A stretch of 64,000 bases of DNA from Halopseudomonas pelagia (GTDB taxonomy: Bacteria; Pseudomonadota; Gammaproteobacteria; Pseudomonadales; Pseudomonadaceae), in NCBI RefSeq assembly GCF_009497895.1, contig NZ_CP033116.1, positions 1,860,001 through 1,924,000 on the forward strand. The letters are read 5' to 3'. Position 1 is the stretch's first letter. The number at the start of each line of letters is the position of its first letter. Positions 53,601-62,031 of this stretch are shown here, piece by piece. Both the position numbers and the translations under genes were made by a program. The notes below the pieces were generated by a model, which did no database searches, was not told where the DNA came from, and saw only the letters and a program-made list of their open reading frames with translations.

Positions 53601-54419
53601 ATGAACAAACAACTCTTGGAGAGCTGGCGCATTGAAGCGCGTCGGCAACTTGTCTCACAGCGCGGCTTGAACGTCTGGCCGCACGATGAACCAGATGATC
53701 TGGAGCAAATCCAGCAGATCCGTGAATGGCTCGACAGCCTGCCGGAGCCCGTGGTGCTGCAGCACCCGCTGCACCCCCTGAAAATACGGGTGGCCAGGGG
53801 TTTCAGCCCGCGCATGGCTTACTACTTTGCCCTGGGTGATTACGAGGAAGCGGATCTCGAGTTGATCGAGAAGATGATCAGGCCGGGGGACAGGGTGCTG
53901 GAGTGTGGCGGCGGTGCGGGCATCACCGGTTCGCTGGCGGCTCGCTGTTCGGGTAATCCGGTCACCATCGTCGAGCCCAACGAGGTCATGCATGAAATCA
54001 TCCGCCAGAACGTCCAGCTTAACGGGCAGGAATGCCGACTGATTACGGCGGCGGTGGTGGCCGACGCCTATGCAGGCGATACGCTGACCCTTCGCGTGCA
54101 GGATGAATACTGGTGGAGTTCGGTGCTGGATCATGGTTCGGGCACGCCGGTGCAGACTGCGGTCGCGAGGATTTCCGATCTACTGGCAAGCATCTGCCCC
54201 AGCGTTCTGGTGCTGGATATCGAGGGCGCGGAAGTTGGACTGTTGCCTGCAAAGTTGCCCGATGATCTGCGCTTGATCATGGTCGAGTTGCATACACCGG
54301 ATATAGGCGATGAGGCCACCGTCAGCGTGGTCAACACAATAATGGGTCAGGGTTTCTGCCTCTGCCATGTCAGGTCCCAGACCTGGGTGTTCGAGCGATC
54401 TCAAACCATTTCAGGTTGA
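53601..54419 (+). CDS. FkbM-family methyltransferase
   Basis: A 272-aa SAM-dependent methyltransferase: motif I VLECGGGAGITG near residue 96, TIVEPNEVMHEIIRQNV and SVLVLDIEGAEVGLLP (motif IV, as in FkbM domains). FkbM enzymes methylate hydroxyl groups on natural products, sugars or other small molecules. A 181-bp gap separates it from the SnoaL gene, so it may have its own promoter; its stop overlaps the convergent MFS stop region by 19 bp. A methyltransferase is unusual among catabolic genes and may belong to another function. Confidence 0.85.
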   Translation: MNKQLLESWRIEARRQLVSQRGLNVWPHDEPDDLEQIQQIREWLDSLPEPVVLQHPLHPLKIRVARGFSPRMAYYFALGDYEEADLELIEKMIRPGDRVLECGGGAGITGSLAARCSGNPVTIVEPNEVMHEIIRQNVQLNGQECRLITAAVVADAYAGDTLTLRVQDEYWWSSVLDHGSGTPVQTAVARISDLLASICPSVLVLDIEGAEVGLLPAKLPDDLRLIMVELHTPDIGDEATVSVVNTIMGQGFCLCHVRSQTWVFERSQTISG

Positions 54420-55684
54420 GAGGGCCGGGATTGGAATGCGCTTGCCGAGCGCAGCGTCAACAGGGTAAGGGATGCCACTATTGCCGCGACCAGCGAATAC
54501 ATGATGACCGGGTCGTAGTTTCCGTACTGGGTGTGGATGTAGCCGAAAAAAGCCGGAGACATGCCCGCCACGATAGTGACCAGACCCAGATGTAATCCAA
54601 AGATGCGCGCGTAGTCTTTCATGCCGAAATAGCGGGCCATGAGAAAGGCGGCTATATCAAATTCCGCGCCTGCGCTTAAACCTATGCAGACAGTAGCCAG
54701 GACCAGCAGGGCAGTAGACTCTGGCCCCGTCACCAGCAAGATAAGACAACCTATGGCCGGGGTAAACAGCGCAGCGGCGGAAATGGCGATGGGCGAGTAG
54801 TGATCAAGCAGGTAGCCAACCAGCAGCCGCCCGATGATGATTGATGCGCCGAAGGCACTGAAGATCTGGCTGGCCGAAAGTGCAGGTACGCCTTTGTCCT
54901 GCAGGTAAGGCACCATCACCGTGACCATGGCAACGATAAGCGATACGGACAGGATGAGTGATAGGTTGCATATCCAGAAGGTCCGGGATTTACGCGCTTC
55001 GACAAAGGTGAATCCGGTCGCCGCCAGCGGGGCTGTGCGAGCTTTTCCTTGAGCGCTTTGGGGCTCGGCTGCCGGGAGTTGCAACCACAGCAGCGCCATC
55101 GGCAGCGTGGTCACCAGGGGCATCACCGCCAGCAACAAAAAGCCTGCCTGCCAGCCCCAGCGTTCCATGCACCAGGCCAGCAAGGGCGGAACGATCAACG
55201 CCGCCACACCGGTCCCGCTCAGGATGATCGCCAGCGCCAGCCCACGGTTGCGCTCGTACCACAGGCTTATGAGTTGGGTCCAGGTGATGGCAATAGTTCC
55301 CAGGCAAAGCAGCGGCATGGTGAAAAACGCGAAATACAGCCAGGCGATATGGCCATTGAGCTGGGTCAGGGCGGCATAACACAGAACCTGCAGAATGACC
55401 GAGACAATGGCCACACGGCGCAAACCGAAGCGCGCATACAGCCATCCGAGCAACTGCGAGGCGACCGCCACGCCGGCGAAAAGAAAGGTAATAGAAGCCT
55501 GAAGTTCGCCACGGCTCCAGCCAAAGGCTTCCTGAAGCGGGATAACCATAGTGCCGAAACCGTAGAGCAGGGCCGCACTCATACTAGTAACAACGCCAAA
55601 TACGCCGAGAATCAGAAGTCGCCAGCCCAGGCGGAATTCGGTGAGATCAAGCATTGGTTGACGTGACAGGTTGTGGTGGGACAT
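54401..55684 (-). CDS. MFS transporter (paralogue B)
   Basis: A 427-aa, 12-helix MFS protein paralogous to 39077 and 62376: LTEFRLGWRLLILGVFGVV, LYGFGTMVIPLQEAFGWSRG, SGTGVAALIVPPLL, IIIGRLLVGYLLDHYSP and SAGAEFDIAAFLMARYFGMK. Start at ATG 55684 with GGAGTTGCAAA upstream; the frame to 55813 is not needed and overlaps the SDR. Substrate unknown, probably an organic acid. Convergent overlap of 19 bp with the FkbM gene. Confidence 0.87.
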   Translation of the reverse strand: MSHHNLSRQPMLDLTEFRLGWRLLILGVFGVVTSMSAALLYGFGTMVIPLQEAFGWSRGELQASITFLFAGVAVASQLLGWLYARFGLRRVAIVSVILQVLCYAALTQLNGHIAWLYFAFFTMPLLCLGTIAITWTQLISLWYERNRGLALAIILSGTGVAALIVPPLLAWCMERWGWQAGFLLLAVMPLVTTLPMALLWLQLPAAEPQSAQGKARTAPLAATGFTFVEARKSRTFWICNLSLILSVSLIVAMVTVMVPYLQDKGVPALSASQIFSAFGASIIIGRLLVGYLLDHYSPIAISAAALFTPAIGCLILLVTGPESTALLVLATVCIGLSAGAEFDIAAFLMARYFGMKDYARIFGLHLGLVTIVAGMSPAFFGYIHTQYGNYDPVIMYSLVAAIVASLTLLTLRSASAFQSRPSQPEMV

Positions 55685-55754
55685 TTTGCAACTCCTACGG
55701 CACCTGCGCCTGCATAAAGCCGGCGCGCGATCAGCATTATTTTTATGTTTGTTT

Positions 55755-56543
55755 TTATGATTTTTTAAGTAATTCTTCGATCTTGGGTAAAGCGACCATG
55801 GTGGCTCCGCCATCCACCAGCAGCGAGGTGCCGGTGATGTAACTTGCCTCGTTTGAGGTAAGGAACAACACTGCCGAAGCGATATCAGCCGATTGCCCCA
55901 ATCGGGGAACCGGAAAATGTTCCGCCAGCAGGTGGGGTAGCTCCTCGCCCAGGGTGCTTATCATGTGGTCCGTGCCGATCAGGCCCGGCTCCACCACGTT
56001 GACCAGAATATTCAGTGCACCGAATTCGACGGCTAGCCCGCGGGCAAAGGCATTCATGAAGGCTTTGCTTGAGCCGTAGGGGATCAGCGTTGGGGTGTAC
56101 TTGCGGTTGGCCTCGCCAGAGGAAATGAAGATGATGCGTCCCTTGTTCTCCGCTTTGGTGAGGTACGGCGCGGCATCCTTGGCCAGCCAGAACAGGGACT
56201 GGATATTGCTGCGTACCAGATGATCGAAGGTCTCGTCCGGCATCTCGGTGATCAGCCCGTGGGCCGTATCCGCTGCGCAGTGAACCACAATATCCAGCTG
56301 GCCGAAGTGATCAATGGCACCTTCTACCATGGAATTTATCGCTGCCCGGTCGGCTATATCGCCGCCGACCAGGGCCGCTTCACGGTTCAGAACTTTTATC
56401 TGCTCGACCGTCTCTTGCCCGTATTTCGGGGTTCTTGCTGAGACCACAACCTTGGCGCCTTCCGCAGCGTAGGCCAACGCGATGGCTCTGCCCATGCCGC
56501 GCCCGGCGCCTGTCACCAGAACAACCTTGTCTTGGAATCTCAT
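55755..56543 (-). CDS. SDR-family oxidoreductase (canonical)
   Basis: A 262-aa classical SDR: TGAGRGMG, HCAAD for NNAG (a substitution within the family's range), catalytic Ser in ISSGEANRK and YGSSK, and a C-terminal LVDGG. ATG 56543 has GGGAGCAACAC upstream; the longer frame reaches into the neighbouring gene and is not used. Same-strand neighbour of the MFS gene (70 bp) and of the unrecognised 343-aa protein upstream. Probably a secondary-alcohol dehydrogenase of the pathway. Confidence 0.88.
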   Translation of the reverse strand: MRFQDKVVLVTGAGRGMGRAIALAYAAEGAKVVVSARTPKYGQETVEQIKVLNREAALVGGDIADRAAINSMVEGAIDHFGQLDIVVHCAADTAHGLITEMPDETFDHLVRSNIQSLFWLAKDAAPYLTKAENKGRIIFISSGEANRKYTPTLIPYGSSKAFMNAFARGLAVEFGALNILVNVVEPGLIGTDHMISTLGEELPHLLAEHFPVPRLGQSADIASAVLFLTSNEASYITGTSLLVDGGATMVALPKIEELLKKS

Positions 56544-56575
56544 GTGTTGCTCCCGCAGTGTCGAGTCGAGTTGCC

Positions 56576-56600
56576 TGCCTGCCTGCAAAGCAGGCAGGCA
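56576..56600 (-). other. Intergenic hairpin in the SDR leader
   Basis: TGCCTGCCTGC and GCAGGCAGGCA form a perfect 11-bp stem with an AAA loop, 10 bases after the stop of the 343-aa gene and 33 bases before the SDR start. No U-tract follows on the minus strand, so it is more likely a processing or stability element than a terminator. Confidence 0.5.
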
Positions 56601-56610
56601 TGAAGCCGCG

Positions 56611-57642
56611 CTACAGATCAGCGCCCCGCACATTACGGGCTGTGCCGTTGCGACGGTCGGACTCGCCCCAGGCCAGCCAGCGGTCTGGTTCGCGCTCATC
56701 GCCCACTCGACGCCAGCGTCCTTCTTGCTGGGCGGTGATCGGAAAGCCGCCAACGAAATCGATCATTTCGCCTTTAGGTGCAGGAAGGAATTCCCATTCT
56801 TCCTCACCGTCCAGGATGATGCGCGCCGAGTCGAGAAAGTAACTACCGTCCTTGTGCATCGCCAACCCTTCAATATCGGTCGTGGTGCGTATTTCGCCTT
56901 TTTCATTCATGAAAATGGCGTAGCCAAGGTGTTCATGACCGACCATGAAGGAGCCCGAGTCCCAGGTGCCGTCCTTGTAGATGGTCACGAATGACCACCA
57001 GATCACGTGCATCTTGTTGTTTACCACCAGGTCCTTCTTGAAGTGAATGGCGCCGCCCTCGGCCATGTAGAACTGGTCCAGCGCCATCGCGCCCTTCACT
57101 GGACGGCCTTCACAGGTTCCCGAAATATCCCAGAGCTGGGAGACGTAGAAGGTGCCCCATTCAACGCCAGGCAAGTACCACTGCAGGCCAGGCCCAAGCA
57201 ATTTGCCTTCCAGCTCAAACAGGCCGTCCTCCTTCCAGGTAAGCTTTTCGCTCGACGCGGTGATCTTCCATGAATTGCCCGGCTCGTCAGGCTGGTTGGT
57301 CCAGGTGACAGTGTCGCCGTCCAGCGTCTGCACCGGAATGGGCGTGGGTGCCTGGGCTGCCATGCGCTCATGATCCATGCGCAAATGCTGACCATCGATG
57401 TGGTTGGTTTGATAGATGAACTTGGTCGGATTGGGCGTGCCGTTGGGCGCGAGCAGCGAGCGCACGAAAGAATAGATGTTGCCCTCTTCGTCGCGCACCG
57501 AGCCAAAGGGAGAGCTCTTGCTTAACTGCAGGCCGAAGAACCCTCGTTCACCGGCCATCGCTGGCCCGGTTACCTTGTGGGGGCCAACCAGTTGCTGATA
57601 ACCAAAATCGCCTCGTTCAGGAATCGTTGTAAAAGTTCGCAT
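56611..57642 (-). CDS. Unrecognised 343-aa beta-rich protein
   Basis: I do not recognise this family with confidence. The 343-aa protein has no signal peptide or membrane helix and is rich in aromatic residues and short polar strands (KITASSEKLTWKEDGLFELE, GPGLQWYLPGVEWGTFYVSQ, MHVIWWSFVTIYKDGTWDSG), which recalls lipocalin-like double-barrel proteins of the AttH/CrtC type, a fold used to hydrate or bind terpenoids. That comparison is only an impression of pattern. It lies between DUF1329 paralogue 4 and the SDR on the same strand, with gaps of 39 and 67 bp. A hydratase or binding role for a hydrophobic substrate is possible. Confidence 0.65.
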   Translation of the reverse strand: MRTFTTIPERGDFGYQQLVGPHKVTGPAMAGERGFFGLQLSKSSPFGSVRDEEGNIYSFVRSLLAPNGTPNPTKFIYQTNHIDGQHLRMDHERMAAQAPTPIPVQTLDGDTVTWTNQPDEPGNSWKITASSEKLTWKEDGLFELEGKLLGPGLQWYLPGVEWGTFYVSQLWDISGTCEGRPVKGAMALDQFYMAEGGAIHFKKDLVVNNKMHVIWWSFVTIYKDGTWDSGSFMVGHEHLGYAIFMNEKGEIRTTTDIEGLAMHKDGSYFLDSARIILDGEEEWEFLPAPKGEMIDFVGGFPITAQQEGRWRRVGDEREPDRWLAWGESDRRNGTARNVRGADL

Positions 57643-57681
57643 AGCATTCTCATTGTTTTTGGATGACTTTGGGGGGTTAGG

Positions 57682-59046
57682 TTATCGCTGGCTGTAACGC
57701 GATACGATTGACTCGGGGGCCATATTTCTCTCGGGGAGAGGTGTGGGATCAAACTGATAACCGCCTTTCAACCCATCGTTGATCACGCCATACATTCCTT
57801 TGTTGAAGTCATAGATCACGTTTTTAACGTTATAGGGGATGTCCAGATCGTAGAGTTGCACACCGCTGAGGAACATAGACCGGTATAGGCTGCCTTGCTG
57901 GTCCCAGGCGTCATACAAACCAACGCCAAAGGTGTCTTCGTCCAGGTAGTAGGTACGCTTGGCATACACGTGCCTGCTGTCTGATTTGAGGGTCGCTTCT
58001 ACTACCCATACACGATGCAGTTCCCAGCGCTCACATTCAGGGTTCGCATGCTTATCGAGCATCTGTTCCTCCTGACCACAATCGAAATAGAACTCGTAGG
58101 CGTTATAGGGAATGAACATCTCCTTACGGCCGACCAGTTTGTAGTCAAACCGCTCCTGGCTGCCGGAGAACATCTGTAGTTCATCGAACAGCGTGACGCC
58201 GCCCTGACTGGCGACCGGCGTATCGAAAGCGAACTCCGGTGCCAGTTTGATGCGGCGCTGCCCAGGGGAATAACTCCAGGCCCTGCGGGGCTGATCTATG
58301 GGGTCGAGAAAGTCAGCTAGAACGGTTACTTCGCCTGCACGGCGGGCTGGGTATCGGTTAAGAGAGAACACCCTGGCGTACATTTCGGGATTGCGGTCGT
58401 CCTGGTCCACCTGGTAGTAGGGCATTTCTTCAAAGGTTTGCTGTTCGGCAGCCTTGGTCACACTGCCGTTGGAATCGATAATCCAGCTGTTGGATGAAGC
58501 AGTAGTCGAATACCCAGAGCCAATCTTGTAACGCAGTTGCTGGTTCCATAGCACTTCGTTGCCCGACTGGGGAATGGGAAAGGGCAGGCCGCCACGGCAC
58601 GCGGCATCCACAGCCAGCCCGTCTTTCTTGGTATTGCACTCGGTGGCATTGCGAATGGTTGCTTCGACGACTTTCTCTGGATAAGCAGCAGTGCGGTGGC
58701 TGGGAAAAATATCGAGGTAATAGTCCGGATTGGTTTGCAGCAGATGTTTCTGTCCGGCGCTTAAATTGTCGGCGTATTGGTCCATATTGCTGGCGTCGAT
58801 ACGAAACAGCGGTTCCTCGTCTTTGTAGGGATCAACCCAGAATCCCGAATCAGGCTCAAAGCCTTCAGGCGCTGTGCGCAGTCCTCCGGTATACGCCGGA
58901 ATGGTGCCTTCACTATTGCCTTCCTTGATGGCTCCCCAGGGGGTCAGGCTGTCTCCGAGTTTGGCTGCTTCTTCGGGGCTGACCGCTGCCAGGGAAAATG
59001 TCGAGATGCCACTCAGGGCGATACACATCATCAGTCGGTTTTTCAT
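57682..59046 (-). CDS. DUF1329 family periplasmic protein (paralogue 4 of 4)
   Basis: A 454-aa exported protein: signal peptide (MCIALSGISTFSLAA) and family signatures IPAYTGGLRTAPEGF, LDIFPSHRTAAYPEKV, GGLPFPIPQSGNEVLWN, RAWSYSPGQRRIKLAPEF, YYLDEDTFGVGLYDAWDQ and FNKGMYGVINDGLKGG. It has no DUF1302 neighbour. The upstream 390-bp gap (59047-59436) carries the fifth 35-bp element and the second copy of the GTTTTAC palindrome, matching the promoter of paralogue 3. RBS GGAGAGCCGTA. Confidence 0.88.
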   Translation of the reverse strand: MKNRLMMCIALSGISTFSLAAVSPEEAAKLGDSLTPWGAIKEGNSEGTIPAYTGGLRTAPEGFEPDSGFWVDPYKDEEPLFRIDASNMDQYADNLSAGQKHLLQTNPDYYLDIFPSHRTAAYPEKVVEATIRNATECNTKKDGLAVDAACRGGLPFPIPQSGNEVLWNQQLRYKIGSGYSTTASSNSWIIDSNGSVTKAAEQQTFEEMPYYQVDQDDRNPEMYARVFSLNRYPARRAGEVTVLADFLDPIDQPRRAWSYSPGQRRIKLAPEFAFDTPVASQGGVTLFDELQMFSGSQERFDYKLVGRKEMFIPYNAYEFYFDCGQEEQMLDKHANPECERWELHRVWVVEATLKSDSRHVYAKRTYYLDEDTFGVGLYDAWDQQGSLYRSMFLSGVQLYDLDIPYNVKNVIYDFNKGMYGVINDGLKGGYQFDPTPLPERNMAPESIVSRYSQR

Positions 59047-59150
59047 TACGGCTCTCCAGCTTTTTATTTTTGTGCATGTTCAGTGCTCTGCCGCCATTTC
59101 TTTCCGTGAGTCTGTACGGTGAATTCAACCTAGCAGAGCCATATTGATTT

Positions 59151-59185
59151 ATCCACAATACAGAATTTCATTCTTTAGCAAGAAT
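59151..59185 (-). promoter_or_regulatory. 35-bp double-dyad operator candidate, site 5
   Basis: Read on the minus strand: ATTCTTGCTAAAGAAT (a near-perfect dyad) then ATTCTGTATTGTGGAT, 19 bp start to start. It lies 105 bp upstream of DUF1329 paralogue 4. The second dyad is the weakest match of the set. Confidence 0.6.
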
Positions 59186-59327
59186 TTCGATATTGGCGTA
59201 ATTGAAGGTTTGAGAGGTTTTTGCTGGAGCTTTGATGTTTTGCTGTAGCCCAATGCTGCTGCGGCTCGCAGAGGGCAGCGGCGCTCTCTAAAGGTGTGTG
59301 AATCGATTGAAGAGAGGGCTATAAATC

Positions 59328-59346
59328 GTTTTACCCTGGGTAAAAC
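59328..59346 (+). promoter_or_regulatory. Perfect palindrome GTTTTACCCTGGGTAAAAC, copy 2
   Basis: A perfect 19-bp palindrome (nine-base arms around T) 282 bp upstream of DUF1329 paralogue 4 and beyond the convergent end of the MFS gene. It matches 50034-50054 in both arms. Nothing else is visible in the gap 59047-59436. Confidence 0.65.
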
Positions 59347-59436
59347 AAAACCATACCGAGAGGCTTTGGTCAGCGCGCGGATGAGAGCGTTGCCAGAGTA
59401 AGAATCATGACCCTTCGGGGGGGAAGGGGTGGACGT

Positions 59437-60657
59437 CTAGATGTCCGAGCCCTGCGAAATCAGCAAATTCTGCCGGTTTGCCAGTATGTGAATCAACAGG
59501 CCGCTACCCGACAGCAGCAACATGACGCCGGTCAATGGAACCGCGCTGGGCATGCTCCAGATACTCACCGCCGCCGCTCCACAGGTACCCAGCAGAAACT
59601 GAATACATCCCATAATGGCAGAAGCAGAGCCTGCCCGATGGCCTTCGTTGGCCATGGCAAGGGCAACCGCATTGGGGCTGAGCAGCCCCATCGAAGTCAT
59701 GTAGATAAAAAAGCAGACCATAAGCAAGGGCAGGGAGGCGACGCCCGTCAAGGTAGCGACCAGCCCTACCAGCGATGCTGCGGCAGGGACTATGATCACG
59801 TATTTCAGCATGGTCGCGGGGCCGAAGCGGGCGACCAGCCGTGCATTGAACTGCGAGCCGGCGATCATGCCAAATGCATTGATTCCGAAAAACCAGCCGA
59901 AGTGCTCTGCGGGTACGCCATACAGTTCGATGATGACGTACGGCGAGCCTGCCACATATGCAAACATGCCACCAAAAGGTAGGGAGCCTATCAATACGTA
60001 GGTCATGAACTGGCCGTTACCCAGCAGGTTCGCGTAGCGGCGAAAATTGCCGACAATACCCAAACGTTCGGCTGTGTGCCGTGACAGTGTCTCACGCATG
60101 CTGAAATGCATGCTTACCAGCAGGATCAGGCCGGCACCGGCGAGTACCGCAAAGATCCCTCTCCAATCCATTACCATCAAGAGCAGCCCGCCGATGATGG
60201 GAGCCAGAATGGGTGCCAGACCGAGTGCCAGCATCAACATAGAGAACGCCCACGCAGCTTGTGCTGTGGTCGTACGGTCACGAATAACGGCGCGGCAGAT
60301 AACTACCCCAGCGCTGCCGCCGAGCGCCTGAAAAAAGCGTGACGCGGTGAGGGTGGTCAGGTCATTTGCCAGCATGCAGCCGATAGACGCAGCAATATAA
60401 AGTACGAGGCCGAAATACAACGGCGGCTTGCGTCCATAGCGGTCGCTCAGGGGGCCGTACAGTAGTTGCCCCAGTGACATGCCGAGCAGAAAAATCGCCA
60501 GTGTAATCTGTACCTCTGCGGACTCGACATCCAGGCTGCGCGCGATTGATGGAAACGCGGGCAGGTACAAGTCAACCGACAGCGGTGAGAGAGCCGTCAA
60601 CATCGCAAGCAGAAACAACCAGCCTGGGAAGAATGGCGCTTTTTCACTCTTACTCAT
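59437..60657 (-). CDS. MFS transporter of the Bcr/CflA type
   Basis: A 406-aa, 12-helix MFS protein of the drug-H+ antiporter 1 group: motif A GPLSDRYGRKPP after TM2, RDRTTTAQAAWAFSMLMLAL and GLAPILAPIIGG in TM5, both typical of Bcr/CflA. Unlike the three other MFS genes it is not one of the shared paralogue set. ATG 60657 is chosen; a TTG 5 codons upstream is the alternative. Likely exports a toxic small molecule or pathway intermediate. Confidence 0.85.
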   Translation of the reverse strand: MSKSEKAPFFPGWLFLLAMLTALSPLSVDLYLPAFPSIARSLDVESAEVQITLAIFLLGMSLGQLLYGPLSDRYGRKPPLYFGLVLYIAASIGCMLANDLTTLTASRFFQALGGSAGVVICRAVIRDRTTTAQAAWAFSMLMLALGLAPILAPIIGGLLLMVMDWRGIFAVLAGAGLILLVSMHFSMRETLSRHTAERLGIVGNFRRYANLLGNGQFMTYVLIGSLPFGGMFAYVAGSPYVIIELYGVPAEHFGWFFGINAFGMIAGSQFNARLVARFGPATMLKYVIIVPAAASLVGLVATLTGVASLPLLMVCFFIYMTSMGLLSPNAVALAMANEGHRAGSASAIMGCIQFLLGTCGAAAVSIWSMPSAVPLTGVMLLLSGSGLLIHILANRQNLLISQGSDI

Positions 60658-60779
60658 GGATGGTGACTCCAACGCAGCGATTCAGAGGGGCATGCAGGGC
60701 GAGCGGGCTCGAAATACTACGATAGCGACGGTAAACCCCTTCAACTTTGCAGGTATCAAGGGTCACCAAGATCAAGCGA

Positions 60780-62015
60780 TTAACTGCGGTGAGCGACTTC
60801 CCAGGCTTTCAAGTCAAAATCAGGTTTCCTGGCTTCGCGCGGGGTCAGTTCTGGCGGACGAGACAAGAGTTTCTTGCCGGCAAGATGATCCCCCGGGCGG
60901 TTGCATGACTCGACTGCCACCAGTTGATCCCTACGGAAGCACAGCACGGAGAACTGGTCCGTCTCCATTGAGCCCAGTGTCACCGTGCTGTCGTAACCGG
61001 TAGATAGCCCAACAATCTGCAGTTTCAGATTGCCCTGGTCGGTCCAGAACCAAGGCGTAGAGATAAACGGTGCCGCTTTACCCAGCAGCCTGGCCGATAC
61101 CGATCTTGCTTGGTCCATCGCATTGGGAACAGATTCTATACGGGTATGCTCGCCTTGGTTATGTATGCAAGGGAAACAGGCAACATCACCAATCGCGGAA
61201 ATATGCGGATCATTGGTTAAAAGGTGGGCGTCGACCTTGATGCCATTTTCGATTTCCAGGCCAGCTTCAGTCGCCAGATTAATGTTCGGAATGACGCCGA
61301 TGCCATAAACGACCAAATCGGCGGGAAGCACTTCGCCGTCGGCCTTTTCCACTCCGGTTACCTTGCCGTTTTCTCCGATGATCTGATCCACTGCCTGGCT
61401 GAAGTGGAATTTAACGCCCCAGGACTCGTGTGCCTTGAGGAAAAGCTCGGACATCTGCGGCGAGATCGCTCTGGCCATGAGCCGCTCACCCCGATCAATC
61501 ACCTGCACACTGGCTTCCTGCGCGGCAGCTACCGCTGCGAATTCCAGGCCGATAAAACCGCAGCCAATCACAACCACATTCCTGGCTGCCTTGGCCCTGG
61601 GTGCCAGCGCATCGGCATCGGCCAGCGTTTTGATGCCGAACACCCCTTCAAGGTGTTCGCCTGGAATCGACAGTGCGCGATTGTGGGCACCTGTCGCAAG
61701 TACCAGGTGGTCATATTCCAATGCTTTTTCGCTCTCAAGCACCACACGCTGGTTCTGCCGATCAATCAATACTGCTTTATCGTGGATCAAGTCGATCTGC
61801 TGTTCATCAAAAAAAGCGGCAGGGCGAAAAAGCAGATTCTCTGCCTTGATTTTCCCCAGCAGATAAGCTTTGGACAGTGGCGGACGCTGGTACGGCAGCC
61901 CAGGTTCATCGCCCACCAACGAGATTTTTCCGGCGAATCCGCCTTGGCGCAGTGACGCGGCGACTTGAAAGCCTGCCTGGCCTGCACCGATTATTACAAC
62001 TGACGTAAGCGTCAT
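60780..62015 (-). CDS. Ferredoxin reductase (putidaredoxin-reductase-like)
   Basis: A 411-aa FAD/NAD(P)H oxidoreductase with two dinucleotide folds: VVIIGAGQAGFQVAASL at the N-terminus (FAD) and VVVIGCGFIGLEFAAVAAAQ near residue 150 (NADH), plus YQRPPLSKAYL and a C-terminal reductase domain (WFWTDQGNLKLQIVG). It passes electrons from NADH to the [2Fe-2S] ferredoxin encoded 16 bp upstream, forming the class I redox chain for the P450 at 51752 and possibly the Rieske pair. RBS AGGAGCAGAT. Confidence 0.92.
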   Translation of the reverse strand: MTLTSVVIIGAGQAGFQVAASLRQGGFAGKISLVGDEPGLPYQRPPLSKAYLLGKIKAENLLFRPAAFFDEQQIDLIHDKAVLIDRQNQRVVLESEKALEYDHLVLATGAHNRALSIPGEHLEGVFGIKTLADADALAPRAKAARNVVVIGCGFIGLEFAAVAAAQEASVQVIDRGERLMARAISPQMSELFLKAHESWGVKFHFSQAVDQIIGENGKVTGVEKADGEVLPADLVVYGIGVIPNINLATEAGLEIENGIKVDAHLLTNDPHISAIGDVACFPCIHNQGEHTRIESVPNAMDQARSVSARLLGKAAPFISTPWFWTDQGNLKLQIVGLSTGYDSTVTLGSMETDQFSVLCFRRDQLVAVESCNRPGDHLAGKKLLSRPPELTPREARKPDFDLKAWEVAHRS

Positions 62016-62031
62016 ATCTGCTCCTGTGCAA

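Noticed and set aside
25938..59046. Assignment of the region as a known steroid or resin-acid degradation cluster
   Set aside because: No recognisable ketosteroid dehydrogenase, KshA, HsaC-type ring-cleavage, DitA-type full Rieske oxygenase or acyl-CoA ligase is present in the window, so the substrate class stays a guess.
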